Assembly: GCA_021397835.1 (NCBI GenBank)
Contig: JAJFZO010000094.1
Span: 7,540,001-7,604,000 of the forward strand
DNA length: 64,000 nt
Direction of reading: 5' to 3'
Origin: Moringa oleifera
Taxonomy: Eukaryota; Streptophyta; Magnoliopsida; Brassicales; Moringaceae
The first letter of the stretch is position 1; every line of letters begins with the position of its first letter. Below, piece by piece: positions 14,969-28,733 of this stretch. Made by a program: the position numbers and the translations under genes. The notes under the pieces were generated by a model. That model worked only from the letters and a program-made list of their open reading frames with translations. It had not been told where the DNA came from and did no database searches.

Positions 14969-16570
14969 GTTGTACGAGGTAGTTAAGTTAGTTGACTAGA
15001 AATTCCCAACAATCTCATGAGAAACTACAGATATTAGGCCATTTCTTATGAAACCTATGTGCATGTCACGAGTTGTTTAAAGGGGCAAGTTTCTCAAGCC
15101 AGAAGTTAAAACAAATAAAATAATAAGAAAAACTCTCCCATGGAAACGCTCTTACTTTCCCACATTTTCTTAGATGTCCTCATATTTCAAGCCAGCCAAA
15201 CACTCTGTTTTGGCAATCATCAATACGCTTGTACCCCAAAATAGTAACTTACTTTTCTCTGTCCCTCATTCGGCCCTGGTACCCAGAAATAGACAGGAAA
15301 AATTGACAATCACAACATGCTTTTCCAGATTTTAAAAGATTTCTTCACGAAGTTTTCCATATCAGTTGTGTGATATCACAATCAATTCGTCACCCACCAG
15401 AGCGACCCTGCAACAAATTGATAGTAGCTCTTGCATGGATCCTCAGCATCTCCAAAAGTCACATCGGCTCTTTCCCATCTGCAGAGACACATTTCTTTAA
15501 ATGAGATGTTGAAACCAACACTCCCACATGCTGCATGTTGCTCTCATGTAACTCCTGCACCACATCTCAACACAAAACCCCTGAAAGACACGAAAGCAAG
15601 CAACTTTGGCTTTTCAGACTGATAAGGCAAAAGGATTGTTTGAACCTTTTACATCAAGTAACCAAAGAGATTCCATCGCGATTATGATTTTAAAATCCGA
15701 ATTCATCAGAGCCACATGAAAGGTTTAGCGAGGAAGAAGCCAGTGTAATGCCAACACCCAAAGCCACATAAAAAGCTCCAGCTTTTCTTTCTCAAAGATG
15801 TATGAGAAGATCGATGAGTTATGACCAGCCTTTTATGATAATTAGATATCACACTTATAACTTTCTGTTATTAACTATCTGACTATCTTACCTAATAAAT
15901 TTTTTGATCAATATTAAAAAAATCAAATTTTATGTGAATTTCAACTTAAATATTTATAATTTTAATTTTATCAATAAAATTAAACTTTTAATTTGAGTTA
16001 ATTTAAAATTTATCTAAAAATTTAAAAATATTAAGAAGTAAAAATTTTATATGATAAATTTAAACTTGAAATTTTACATAAATTTAAAATAATATTCAGA
16101 TTTTCATCACACAAAAAATTTAAAATTTTTGAATATTAAAAATATGTTGTTCTTAATTTTATACTGTCAAAATTATAAAAAAATAAAAAAATTGTTAAAA
16201 AGTACTTAAAATATAATATAAATTTATTTAAAATATTTTAATAATCAAACTATCATTAATTTCATAATCCTTTAAAATTAACTCTATATTAAACCAAAAT
16301 ATTAAATGTATAATTTAAAAAATCAAAATTAAATTTTGAACAAAATTCTGAATTTTTTTTTTGTGTGTGTGTGTATTTATTTCAAATCTTTGGTCATTAG
16401 GCATTTATTTTCTTATTAATGTATTTATCGTTTTCTATTATGTTCAGTGAGTATTTATTGTTTAAATTAAGCAAGGATGTATATTAATAGTCTGAAAATT
16501 AAAAGATTAATGAGGAAACATATAATTAGGCAGAAACTATCATTCAATCTGGGATTAGATGTGCCTGTCT
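14969..16570. other. AT-rich intergenic region
   Basis: No gene seen. From about 15850 to 16400 the sequence is extremely AT-rich with many short A and T runs and a short TG repeat at about 16362-16373, as in matrix-attachment-like or decayed transposon DNA. No terminal repeats could be picked out. Confidence 0.5.
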
Positions 16571-16579
16571 CAAGCCCAT

Positions 16580-16586
16580 TATAAAT
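16580..16586 (+). promoter_or_regulatory. Probable TATA box of the NRT2.7-like gene
   Basis: A TATAAAT motif lies 90 bp before the ATG at 16676 and is followed by a C/T-rich leader. That spacing would place the transcription start near 16612 with a leader of about 65 nt. Confidence 0.6.
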
Positions 16587-16675
16587 GGCCTCTTATCAAC
16601 ACATCCAGGCTTGCTCTCTCTGTCACTCACTCATTACACTAAAACTCTGTACTTGCAGAACCCTTCTCCTCAAAC

Positions 16676-18218
16676 ATGGAGTCTCTCCCTCACAGGAGTC
16701 CAGCTTTCTCTCTCCCATTAGACTCCAATAACAAAGCCACTGAGTTTCGTCCACTCTCAATCTCACCGCCCCACATGCGTGCCTTTCATCTTGCATGGCT
16801 CTCTCTCTTCTCTTGCTTCTTCTCCACCTTCTCCATCCCTCCTCTCCTGCCTATCATCCGTGAGGATCTTAAGCTTACTGCCGCTGACATAGGCACCGCA
16901 GGCATCGCCTCCTTCGTCGGGTCTATCTTCTCTCGCCTGGCCATGGGCCCTGCCTGCGACCTCACCGGCCCACGTATCGCCTCCGCCACACTCTCTCTTC
17001 TCACTGCGCCTATCATTCTCGCCACCGCTTTCGTCTCCTCGGCTAAACTCTTCATTCTCATCCGGTTTCTCGTTGGGTTTTGTTTGGCTAACTTCGTAGC
17101 CAATCAGTTCTGGATGAGCTCGATGTTCTCCCACAACGTCATCGGGCTCGCAAATGGAGTCTCCGCCGGTTGGGCCAACATGGGCGCCGGCGTGGCTCAG
17201 TTAGTCATGCCGCTATTGTACTCTATAATTAAGTCCTTCAACGTGCCTGCATCCCTCGCATGGCGCCTTGTGTTTGTGGTTCCTGCTATCTTTCAAGCTG
17301 TAACAGCCTTCATGGTCTTGGCCTATGGACAAGACCTGCCTTCTGGGAACTACAAGGATCTCAAGAAATCTAGCGAGAAACCCACAGATACCTACCTGGA
17401 AGTTCTCTTTCATGGCCTGAGGAATTACAGGGGGTGGATACTAGGCTTGATATACGGGTACTGCTTTGGTGTGGAGCTGACCATAGATAACATAATAGCT
17501 GAGTACTTCTACGACCGATTCAGAGTAAACATTACCGTTGCCGGGACGATTGCTGCTTGTTTTGGCATGTCCAATTGGTTTTCCAGGCCAACCGGAGGGA
17601 TGATTTCCGACAAGATGGCCAAGCGGTTCGGAATGAGAGGGAGACTCTGTGGGTTGTGGGTGGTGCAGACGGTGGCCGGCTTGCTGTGTACCTCACTCGG
17701 ACGAGTCAACTCACTGTGGGGCTCCATAGTCATCATGTGCATTTTCTCTGTATTTGTACAAGCCGCCTCCGGCCTCACCTTCGGCGTGGTCCCTTTCGTT
17801 TCCAAAAGGTAAATTGTCTTTTCACCTTCGAATGCAGGACGGATCGACAAGAGGCCAAGCTTTAACCCACGTGTTAATATCCCAACTTCACCTGTTAACC
17901 ATTCGTCCCACCCCTAATTTGGACGAGTACATACGTCGTCATTTTGGGTGCAGGTCGCTTGGGGTGATATCTGGAATGACAGGCAGCGGCGGCACTGTAG
18001 GGGCGGTTGTGACGCAACTACTGTTGTTTTCCGGCTCAAAATTTCCGACACAGACGAGCATTTCTCTGATGGGCCTCATGATGATTGTCTGCGCTTCCAC
18101 CGTCACCTTGATCAACTTTCCCAAATGGGGCGGCGTGTTCTGCGGCCCATCCTCCAACCCGGAAAGAGAAGGTTATTGCCTGCTCGGTCCAGATTCCGAT
18201 GTAGAAGACAACAAGTGA
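16676..18218 (+). CDS. NRT2.7: High-affinity nitrate transporter, NRT2.7 type
   Basis: Major facilitator of the nitrate/nitrite porter family. Two exons, 16676-17808 and 17954-18218, join in phase to give 465 residues; the intron is only 145 nt. Features: cytosolic N-terminus, the SLFSCFFSTFSIPPLLP first helix, the MFS loop signature GPACDLTGPR, GLANGVSAGWANMGAG in the nitrate-porter core, and RPTGGMISD in the second half. The short C-terminus and overall sequence follow Arabidopsis NRT2.7, which loads nitrate into seed vacuoles (established for that ortholog), rather than the longer root-type NRT2.1 group. The next gene downstream is a DUF266 glycosyltransferase, as I recall for the Arabidopsis NRT2.7 locus. 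Vacuolar localisation and seed expression are inferred by orthology. Confidence 0.93.
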
Positions 18219-20024
18219 CGGCCCCTTTTAAGCACAACCAAGAGTTATGGGCTGGATCCGCCTTATTTGTGATGGGATCAAACCGAGCCGAACTCTTCAG
18301 AGGCCCAGTTTTGCTCATCCATGGACTAAGGACAACCTCATTCGACCCGCATTTTTGACCCATTAGGCCTAGTGCGAATATGAAACCCCAGCATAATGTA
18401 ATATGTTTAAATATTTTTTTTTTAAAAAGGCATTTCATCAAAATGTGTTTGGGAATCAGAGTTAGGTGATGTATCAATAAATCATTAGTTGCAAAATCTT
18501 TATTATTTTTTAAAATTTTATTTTATATTATCAATAACAATAGATCTCGACCTCCTTTGCTATCACTCCACTTGGTAGTTGCTTTGCTTGTAACTTAAAA
18601 AACCAGAGATTGACACGTATCGTAATCATATAACAAAGACAGTCAACAAACGAGTCATTACACATTTCTAACAACTCCGACCAGCTGCCGCTCCGCTTCT
18701 CTCGTCCTTCTCTTGGGGATCGGATTGAAACAAACCAACTAACCAAAATCTTCCTTAAAAAAATAGACATAGAGGTTAATACAGTTAAGAGATATATGAT
18801 TAAAATTAAAATTGATTAAAGATCAAATATTTCCTAATGTAAAATTAAATGTTTGCATTTATCTTTTTATATTTTTTAAAAATGATACATTTTATGAGAG
18901 AATGATTGTGATATAAACTGAGTTTGATAAACAAAATATAATTAAAAAATAAAAAATATTTAAATTAATATATTTAGACCACATAATTGATCTGATCAAA
19001 AGAGTTTAATGAAAATTAATTCAAAATTTTTATAAAATAATTAATTTTTATTTTAATAATTTTATTATTGACTATAAATTTATGATTGGAATGATTTGGT
19101 AAGTTACTTATTTTTATTAATAAATTATTAATTTTTTATTTTATTAGCTCAATACATATTAAAATTTATAAATTATTTTATATGTAATAATACTAGAGAT
19201 TTAATAATTCAAATAAGTCAAAATTAATCTTTACCAATTTGACTCAAGCATGTTAATGAAAATTACATAAAACACCTCTTAGTTTATATTGGTTTTGTAT
19301 TTGATTAAAAGCGGTAATATAGGTTAAGAATAGATTAGTGTGTTGTTTTTTTGGGAAAGTGGAATAAATTAGAGTTAAAAAAACTGCTTTAAGTGAGAAC
19401 AAAATGCATTTGGTCTTTTTGATAATAAAGGATGACCGTGAGATGGGCGCTTTGTACAGTAGTGGGCAGGTAATAAAAATTAAAAGCCATGAATGCAGAG
19501 GGATCTGATCCCCTGCATCACAAGCAACTGATGGAAAGAACACATGCTTTACGCCACCCGTAACAGGGAGGGAAGTCGTCTTCTGGTCTGCTGAACGCCA
19601 GCAAGTAGCAAGGCGCTTTTCAATTCTCTATCATTATTCTCTCCTCTTTTTCTCTTTTGGTTTCAATTCAATTCACGGTCTCCTTGGCGGTCAAGTTCCA
19701 TGTGACTCTCTCTATCGATCTCAGTAAATGCTTCACAAGTTTCTTGTTCTCACTTTCTTGATTGCAATCTTCCTCTGGATTGGCGTGCATTCCACGGAAA
19801 TCGAAGTCAATTCCACGAAAATTTGAATGAAAGATTTCGACTTAGATTTTCGAAGTTTAGTAGTTTCCCTGTTTTTTTGAGTGACAAGAGCTTAAACAAG
19901 AGAGAGTGAGATCCATGTGTCGCAGCTGCTGTGTTAAATTTTCTCGTTGAAGTACAATTATTAAACTCTGGTTTATTGCCCTTGAAATGGTGGAGAGATC
20001 GCAGTGAAGAAAGTGTGGGGCTAA
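18219..20024. other. Intergenic region and leader of the DUF266 gene
   Basis: Contains the NRT2.7 3' UTR, an AT-rich block (about 18770-19260) and, from about 19600, a C/T-rich sequence that looks like the 5' leader of the glycosyltransferase gene. No other coding sequence is recognised. Confidence 0.5.
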
Positions 20025-23000
20025 ATGAAGAAGAAGGTGACGCAGCAGAAATCTCAGTACCAATGCAAGAGAAAGATATTCGCTGTGTTACTTGTTGGTT
20101 TTTGCTTTGTGAGTTTGGTGTTGATGCAGGCTCGGTGCAGCAGAATCGTCACAACGCTCGCGTCTTTACGGCCTCATTTCCTTGAAAATCGGAAAATAGC
20201 GTTCCTGTTCATTGCGCGGAATCGGCTTCCTCTGGATATGGTTTGGGATGCATTCTTCAAAGTATGTCACTTTTAACTTGATTCTGTGATTACCACCATT
20301 GCTAGTTTCTCTTACTTATGACTGTGATCACGATTATCCTTGGTTTCTTCTAATTTGTTAGTTTCTCTTATTTTTGACTTTAGTTTCTCTTAAATAGTTA
20401 CAGTTAGGAATTTGTCTCTTCTGTGTTTAGATATGCTTTTATGTTGATCGACGTTGCTAAATATACTAGTACTCTAATACAATATAAACAGGAAAAAGGA
20501 AAGTGAAGCTATGATTTGGAGACTCTGGTTTATTTTAGAAGTAACTGTTCTGCCTTGGACCTTAGTATGTTGTCATTATTAGAATATGTAAGTGGTATAA
20601 TTGGCAGAAAAGATCTTGATTCTTAATGACTAGATATTGTGTGTGTGTGTTTGGCTTTCTGGACTGGGTTTAATATTTGCTATATTACAGGAGAAGCAGA
20701 AGATCCAAAATAATAAGATCTAGAAATTTGTGGCCGCTTGAAACTTAGCATGTTTGCACTTGGACAATCACATGATACTTTGTCGGGGAACCCGAAAATT
20801 TCCAATGCATTGCCAACCAACATGTCAGCCACTAAATAGAGGGGGGATGTGGGGGGTGGGGGCAGAAAGCATTTCACTATGCATTTGTTGTTTGTATCTG
20901 TAAGGATGATTTCCAATGGAGCAAATGTTCATATCAAGATAGTAGCATGTGATTTTGTAATGGCTAGAGTGAAGAAGTAGTAATTGCTTTAAGTGTTTGC
21001 ATAACAAAGCATTGTTTGTTTGAAGTTGGCAGTTAACTTGCTTGTTATTACTCATTTGAAATGGGATGTTTGAAACGACATTTAGAATAGCTTGGAATTG
21101 GCCAAATTGATAGGTTTGGTTGAAGAAGAACACAATATCAGCTTCTTTCTCTACAAGTTGGTACATTGACAGCATTGAAGTTTCACCAACTTATGCTTTT
21201 TCACTTCTATTTTTCTGGCACCATACGCATAATTGAAACAGACTATCGCAGTTTGAGCAGTGATAACTGCTCTTGTAGATTTCGCTTACATGGATTATTG
21301 TAATTAAAAGGGGAATAAATGTTTTACTGTCTTGGGTTCATCTCAAAGAAACATTTAATATGTTATTTTGCAGGGGGAGGAGAACAGATTTTCAATTTTT
21401 GTTCACTCTAGGCCTGGCTTTCTGCTCAACAAGGCAACAACAAGATCTGTCTATTTTCTGAATCGTCAGCTTAGTGATAGTATACAGGTTGCTGCTTCTA
21501 GCATGGAATTTTCCATTTTCAACAATTTGTTGATGACATTCCTGTTTTCTTTTGGTTTTGGTGCTCATCAACTGGCTAGCATAAGATACAAATGGTTTTC
21601 GAGGAGGACTAGGGAACAAGATCTTGAAGAATAATATTCACCATGTTCCTAATGGGCATTCCAATCGGACCTCCACATATTCTCCTGTCCTGTGACTGCA
21701 TGCGCATGTTCTACCTGCCATGTGATTGTACTTGTTATGCATACGTGTTCATGGATGCACATTCGCCACCTATTATCGTGGTGACCATGTGTCTGCAAGG
21801 GACTTTTCTTGATCAGATCCCGCGTCTCACTTGTTCATGCTTCAGGATGCTACAATTAACCAGTATAAGTATGCTCTTTGTTCTGTAACAACAGAGAGTC
21901 AATTAGGATATGCCACTGTGTATCAATCTTGGTGGAACTGAAAAGTATAACATGTGAACTTAAATTATATATTTTTCTTTATTTGAAATCTGACTGATTA
22001 TAAACTCTTATCATCCTACTTTTGTTGGAATGATGATCTTTAGTTAACATGATCTGTTTCAGGTAGACTGGGGAGAAGCAAGCATGATTGAGGCGGAGCG
22101 TATATTACTTAGACATGCACTTACTGATCCATTCAATGAACGTTTTATTTTCTTATCAGATAGGTGAGACTGATCTTGGAAATAGGGTGCTTTGTTTGTT
22201 ATATTTTAAAGCTGCTCCTCTATCATCATTGAAGTGGAAAACAATTAATCTTTTTGTTAAGATTTTGTACAGCAAATAAGTGATCCATTTTTTGCTACTC
22301 TTTCTTACCTAATGATATTTCAGTTACTTGTTCTCTTCTCAGCTGCATACCTCTATATAACTTCAGCTACACATATGACTATATCATGTCAACATCGGCT
22401 AGCTTTGTAGACAGGTTTGTTGATGATGCCTATATGTCTATGCAAGTATTTAACTGTTTGTTTATGGAATGCTTTTACTTATGGATCATTGCATCCAACT
22501 TAGTATGACATACCTTACAAATTAGAATCTGTTTACTTGACATTATTGCTTCTCAAACTATATTTTAGCACTAGCTCATTCTATACTTCTCATGCTTTGT
22601 AGACACTTAACTAGTGATGGTGATTGTGTACCTAAAAATTAACTTCATATTGTAGCAAGTGCAAGATATCGCCAAAATTATTTTCTCTCTTCCCAAAATG
22701 AAGTAAATTAGAGTTTGTACTTATTGATTATCACCCTAGTAAGTAAAATTAATAAGAAATGGAATAGCTGAAAGTGAATTCAGACAAAAACAGAAAACAA
22801 AGAAACTAATATAGAAAATACACACTTGGTCAGGTTTACTGATCTTCTTGTTGGATATCTGGATATATCTGGTCAGTTTCCTTCTCTAACAAGTGCTAGT
22901 TACTGTTGATCGCGTTGTTGCAAGCAATTATCCAATGGGTTTGGGGGCTCATATAATACAATTTAATCACTATAGCAGTTTCTGGTATACCTAAAAGGCC

Positions 23001-26000
23001 AACTGATATATGAGTTGCTATAGCTAACAGCTTGAAATAGCAATGGATATTTAAGATTTCAATTATTTAGAGTTGGCAATACAATTGTCTTCATTAGCAT
23101 GTTCTACCCAGAGCTCTAGTTTGACTTTATCCTGCTGACATTTGCTTACTGCTGTAGTCTGTATTTTCTTTGCGCTTTGCCGTAGGTCACTTTGGTTCAA
23201 ATTACATACTGCAGTTCAGTGCTAAGTGGGCAGGTGGGATTTGCATTAGGTTTGATTCTTGATGGTTAGTACATTGTGATCTTACTCAAGCACAAACCAA
23301 ATAGTTTGGATGGTTGGTGAACAGTAACCTTTGGAGTGGCAACTCCCATCCATAGCCAACAATATTCCCATCAAACCCTATCTTTCCTTTTATTTTATGC
23401 TTTGGAGACTATTGGGTGAAGCAAAGAGAAAAATGTAATGAATAAAATCCAAATAAATTAGAGAGATAGGTGCACAGTTTGATCTTGCATCATCTGGTCA
23501 ATGGTATTCTCTTCAAATTTTAGCATCTTTCAGACTATTGGCTGGCATGCTGACAATAGAAATTTGGCTAACAGGATGCATGCTATCATTTGGGTCTCTC
23601 TGTCCTTTTTTTTTTTTTTAATCAGATCATTTGAGTCTCTTTAGTCATGTTTGGCTTTAATCTGGAAGTGTCCTTTCCAATTAATAGTTTTGTGGGAGCA
23701 AAGTATGAATAACTTCTGCAACTCTGTCAGTATTGAATTCTCTTTAGTTAGGCTAATAGCTGCGGTTCCAATTTTCTCAATTGTTCAAACTACTTATACT
23801 GCGCAATATGATTAGATGGAATAACCTGGTTCACTATTGTTATGATTGCTTTTGATGTTGCCAAATAGCTTCCTCAAGCTTTCTGGTCCACTCTTCTTTA
23901 ACATAAAATTATCTTCAGATTATATCTATCAAGATTCATGGGCTACTTTCAGATTATTTCTAATAGTATATTTGTCAATGAATGCTTGGAGCAGCTTTGC
24001 TGATACAAAAGAGGGACGCTATAATCCAAAAATGGATCCGACAATTCCTGTTCATAACTGGAGGAAAGGATCACAGGTAAAAGTACAAATGTATTGCTCT
24101 GCAGTTTAATGAAAAAATCAATTTAAAAAAAAATGAATAGCTTGACATTTCATGTCATTAGATGCTCCTGTGTATTCTCAATTTCACGGCTGATGTTTCC
24201 TTGCAGTGGGTTGTGCTAACCAGAAAGCATGCAGAGGTTGTGGTCAATGACTCTACTGTCTTTCCCATGTTTCAGCAGCATTGCAAGGCAAGTTCTCTAA
24301 ATTTGTGCTTGTTGGTAATTTCATTGTGCAGAGAACACAGTTTTTATAGTGAGTTGTATTATGTGATGGGTGCTCTAGCATTTGTCGTTAGTGTCTACCG
24401 ATGTTATTGGACATTGAAGGTTGTTGAAGGAAAACGTCGGTTGTTCAATTTTATAGGTTTACTCATATCTAATTATCTGAAAACACACCAATTTTAGTTG
24501 AGATATAAAAGAGAAAACTGCTATGTGCTAAGGAGACATTGACATAGCCATAAGCAAATCAAAGTGATTATCTGTTGTGGTGGTTACCATTTTAAGAACT
24601 GAACTACATTTGCAATGTTAATAAGTTGATAACTTAATTTAATTTTCATTTTATAAAATATCTCATCTTTCCTCATTTCTACTTATCAACATGATTGTGC
24701 AGAGGCGGTCACTACCAGAGTTTTGGCGTGATCATCCCCTTGTAAGTAATTTTTGATTTTGAAATTTTATCAGGTTAATTCTTGAGTACTCTGTTCTATT
24801 TAAAAAAAAGACAAAACAAAAAGCTGGTCTATTAAATTGGAGTCCTCCCATATCCCTTCAGAATTAATTGTATAATGTTGTTTTTAAGAGATACAGTTTT
24901 AATATGATTTTCCTTCAATTTTTGTCCTATGCAGCCAGTTGATACCTCCAAGGAGCATAATTGCATACCCGATGAACATTATGTTCAGACGTTATTGGCT
25001 GTAAGATGATTTCTTATCCATCAACATTCTACCTTTTTTTTACCGAGGAAAAATAGTTTTAACTGATTTTTTGTTCAATTATGTTTAACAACTTCCATTT
25101 GTGACTACAAAATTTGACAGAAATCTGAAGAACAGCAGAAATTTGTAGATCTGTCCTTCTTAGGATGGCTTTTCTTCATTTGGGAATATTTCTAGTCAAT
25201 CATTGCTCCTTCTTAACATTATAGATCTAGAAATTTCCTGCATCTTTCCTTTTGTTTACACTAGTAGTCCAAGCTAACGAAACTAATTAGCCTTTTTACA
25301 ATTCTAGAGGCACTCTGCATGGCTAACCTAGCTAGTGAACATGTTTGTTTTACCTAAAAGCTGGTCTTGGTGCTGGGAGCTGGATGAGTATAAGCAGCAA
25401 CATCCTAATTCTACAACACATGAACATGAAGGCGTATATAGTGCGTAGAATTTGTCAAGAGTATGGGGATAATAAGAGAAGCATGGTGATATATGTTGTG
25501 AACATAACTGCATAAAATGTGACTGTCATTTTGGGATAATAAGACAAGCATGCCGATATTTGCATTACTTCGAAGTTATGTGCAATGAATATCATTTAAG
25601 GCATGAGAAGGTGGAGAGGAGCAGAATAGGAATGCTAACCAACCTTTCATGTAATTTTAGTGTGAAATAACTCTCTGAAGCATTTCTGTTCTGAAATTCA
25701 GCAAGAAGGTCTTGAAGGGGAAATCACTCGAAGATCCTTGACATACTCTGCATGGGATCTTTCATCCTCCAAAGACCGTGAACGCCGAGGATGGCATCCT
25801 GTCACTTATAAGTTTGCTGATGCCACTTCGACGCTTGTCCAGTCTATAAAGGTATGACTATTTCCTGCTTTTCTCTTTATCTAATTTATTCATCTTCTTT
25901 CAGTATGTTGTTTGAATCTGTGTTTATGATTTTTAGTGTCACTTATGATTAATATCCATAGATGTGCTGGTGGTCCAACACAAGGATACAGTTATACTTC

Positions 26001-27511
26001 TCTATCAAAGCAGATAAAAACACTAAGATGCAGGAGGGGGTTGCCGGCACCTCTATCAACTAGGAAACTAATGCTGTTAGGGTTCCAGCAAAACAAACCA
26101 TGAACATGATATGGTGGTCATTGGAAACCAACTATTTGCTTTCATCTGATAAATGCAATACTGTTTATTTTTTGAAATCATGGCATGTACATGCTTATGA
26201 GGAATAGCAGGCTGTCTTTGCCAGCTCAGGTTATACCTGCTTCATCCTGTCCTTTGTCCCTTCCCTTCTTTTCAGTGGATCAAAAATCTGAATAAAAAAA
26301 GGATCCTGCAATGGGAAATCAATTTTTGATCTTACACTTGTGAAGTCTAAACACCGTCCTTTCTGTCTACTTAGTACACTAGATCTATCGAAGCACACCG
26401 CCCTTATTTGGTGGTTTAGATAGACGTATATCACCGCTTCTCCCATATTCTTATGTTTTTAAGAAGTAAATTGCTAGATTTCTACAATGACTCGTGTTTG
26501 AGTTAAGAATTTGAATTGTGGGAGGTCTCGATGATGGTTTATTTTGCTGATACATTATCACTGCTATTATTGCTTCTGAATCCTCCTCCCCAGCTCTACT
26601 TTCAACATCATCACTGCTGCCATGCCATCATTACTTTCTTGACCAGGTGTATTTATGAATAGTTGAATATACTGTACAAAAGCCTCTATTATACGTCTTT
26701 CCTACTGTGGATGCTAATCGAGGTGATAGTGAGTGTTTTCTCTGATAAAAGCTAGAGTTACCAAGGGACTCTTCAAATTATGTAAATTTCATAGAACTCG
26801 TTTCTGGAATATATGCTGCAAAGGATCAAAAGGATTAGGCTACAGGATTTGCATTTTAGGCTTTTGGTTCGTTAAACTTCCATCATCTGCCAAAACAAAT
26901 TAGAGGAGCTTTGCTCTGTTCATCCTTTGCTGTCTTATCCTTCTCCTGCCGAGCCAAAAGGATGTCAGATAAAATCTCTTTATCATTTGATGATTGCTGT
27001 TTGAATCCAGCATTAGTCTGAGATGTTAATTTGGAAAAGCTGAAAAACAGAAGTTAAAAGGTTTAAATTGAAGTTTTTTTTTTTATTTGGGTGAGAAATT
27101 TTAATTTACAAGTTGCATCAAACTACTGTTTCTCTACAGATGAGAGGGGAAATGTTAATGACTGTATGTTAACCAAATGCAGGCCATTGATAATATTTAT
27201 TACGAGACTGAATACCGAAGAGAATGGTGTAGCAGCAAAGGGAAACCATCTCCATGCTTCCTCTTTGCCAGAAAGTTCACCAGGCCTGCCGCTCTCCGCC
27301 TTCTTAATATGGTAAACTTCAAATTTTCTCTCAATTGGTAAAAGGATACGCCATAATGATCGAGATCGAGCATCAAGCTCTTATGGTGTAATCAAATTCT
27401 GTTATTGTCATGAACGGATGACACAGTCTTTAGTTTTATTGATTTGGTTAATCTTTTTTGTTTTGACAGTCGATCCTGGGAGCTCACAGTGAAGATACAA
27501 GTAGGTCCTAA
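20025..27511 (+). CDS. GT14 / DUF266 (BC10-like, core-2/I-branching) glycosyltransferase
   Basis: Type II Golgi membrane protein of plant GT14. Eleven exons in consistent phase: 20025-20261, 21374-21487, 22063-22163, 22343-22414, 23995-24076, 24207-24287, 24703-24741, 24935-25000, 25702-25851, 27183-27311, 27470-27511; total 370 residues. An N-terminal anchor (about residues 20-37, FAVLLVGFCFVSLVLM) follows a basic cytosolic tail. The core has KIAFLFIARNRLPLD, FSIFVHSRPGF, FIFLSDSCIPLYNF, WRKGSQWVVLTRKHAE and CIPDEHYVQTLL, all typical of the family. Members related to rice BC10 affect cell-wall composition; the acceptor is unknown. Intron 6 begins with GC (at 24288) in the context AAG/GCAAGT, and only this donor keeps frame. 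Introns make up over 6 kb of the gene. It neighbours NRT2.7, as in Arabidopsis (At5g14550 by memory). Confidence 0.92.
24288..24702 (+). other. GC-AG intron in the DUF266 gene
   Basis: Exon 6 ends in QHCK and exon 7 starts RRSLPEFW. The only phase-preserving junction uses GCAAGT at 24288 and CAG before 24703. The nearest GT (24292) would add four bases and break the frame. Confidence 0.85.
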
Positions 27512-28340
27512 TAATGTCCCTCTGGAGTTGCTCATTTGGGCTATAGGTCACCTCTCCACCAGTCATGGGGGAGGCTGGGGTTCAATCTACAGGGAAATCC
27601 TGGATTGGCCTGGTGAAAGAAAAAACTATGCCAAATAATACACCTTCCGTGTAGAAGATATATTAGTTATGGAAGTTGCAGTCAAATACAATGGGAAGAG
27701 CTGTAAATTAGGAAATACAAAAGAAGAAAAGGAAAAACATTCACTAGGATGTATATTTTTTCCCCCTTCATTTTCCACGAACACGGAAGGAATATAATTG
27801 TTGTTTTCCTTTACTCTGCGACATTCTACCACTGTCTTATTTATGTCAATCCATTATTCCCTCCCTATGGGGATTGTCAGGTGGAGAGCCAATTTAATAC
27901 CTTTTATCTTGCTTGTTTACTGAATGGCTTCGGGGAAGTGAGCGTGTTCTATTTTATTCTGTTCTCATTAATTTTTCTAATTGGATAGATATATTTGGCT
28001 CAACGCAGATAGACAGCCATTCGTCTCTGAACATATCCATGTTATCCTTAATCCGGATAAGGCAACTTTGCATCTGCAGTAACAAGTGTAGCTTCACGGA
28101 TTCTTGACCTCCTCTTCTCCTGGCAAGTATGGCAAAATACAGTCGCTAAAGTCCATTTAGTAGTTGGACCAAAATAGTCTCCAAAGAATCAAAATTAAAT
28201 TCACTTTGATTTGATTGATTTGATTGATTGATTATCATTATCTACAACAAAGTCTCCTGATCACTGAATCAGACCTATTGCCCTATTTTGATTCTTTTCG
28301 TACAAGCGCGGCGATAAACAGTAGACGATGATATCTTCCC
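27512..28340. other. 3' region of the DUF266 gene
   Basis: 3' UTR and intergenic sequence without recognised genes. A short ATTG/ATTTG repeat is seen at about 28207-28235. Confidence 0.5.
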
Positions 28341-28353
28341 GAGGAAGTCATCA

Positions 28354-28596
28354 ACGTGGCAGATCCATGGGATTCCACGTATCATCTATTTAATATAGAG
28401 ATGTACATGGCTTCTCCAGGGTCGGTGAGTGACGGGCTCACGGGCTTACACGTGGCAGATGTCGGCGCCACGTTTACACCTTTCATCTACAATTACTACG
28501 TAGCACGCTTTCTGAGCTGAGAACAATAAGAAAAGGTAAAAGTAAGAGCCAAACATGGCAGATTTTTAAAGGTCAGATTATAAAAGAGGCCCACGT
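28354..28596 (+). promoter_or_regulatory. ACGT-element (ABRE/G-box) cluster with TATA box
   Basis: Six ACGT cores occur within 245 bp: ACGTGGC at 28354, CCACGT at 28375, ACACGTGGC at 28448, GCCACGT at 28467, TACGTA at about 28497 and CCACGT at 28591. A TATAAAA motif lies at 28579-28585 on the plus strand. ACGTGGC is the core bound by ABF/AREB-type bZIP factors in ABA and seed-maturation promoters. The sequence is clearly less AT-rich than the DNA on either side. The next recognised plus-strand gene starts 2.7 kb away, so which transcript it drives is unknown. Confidence 0.6.
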
Positions 28597-28631
28597 TTTC
28601 CTGAATGCCTACCAAGCCCCAGGCGCCTTTG

Positions 28632-28707
28632 AATCAGAATATATTTCAGTATTTCTTCTTACTCTTCTCCCCCTTTCCGATTTGTTTTTAATCAGAATAT
28701 ATTTCAG
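28632..28707 (+). repeat. 18-bp perfect direct repeat
   Basis: The 18-mer AATCAGAATATATTTCAG occurs at 28632-28649 and again at 28690-28707, 58 bp apart, in the presumed leader after the TATA box at 28579. Both copies end in CAG. Confidence 0.9.
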
Positions 28708-28733
28708 GAAGTTTGTTGGGAATTGGATATCCA

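Noticed and set aside
16763..17134. Minus-strand frames opposite NRT2.7 exon 1
   Set aside because: Low-complexity Glu/Arg/Gly-rich translations, typical antisense of a hydrophobic transporter exon.
17809..17953. Read-through coding of the NRT2.7 intron
   Set aside because: The frame closes at once after SKR, and the two exons join perfectly to the family sequence SKRSLGVISG.
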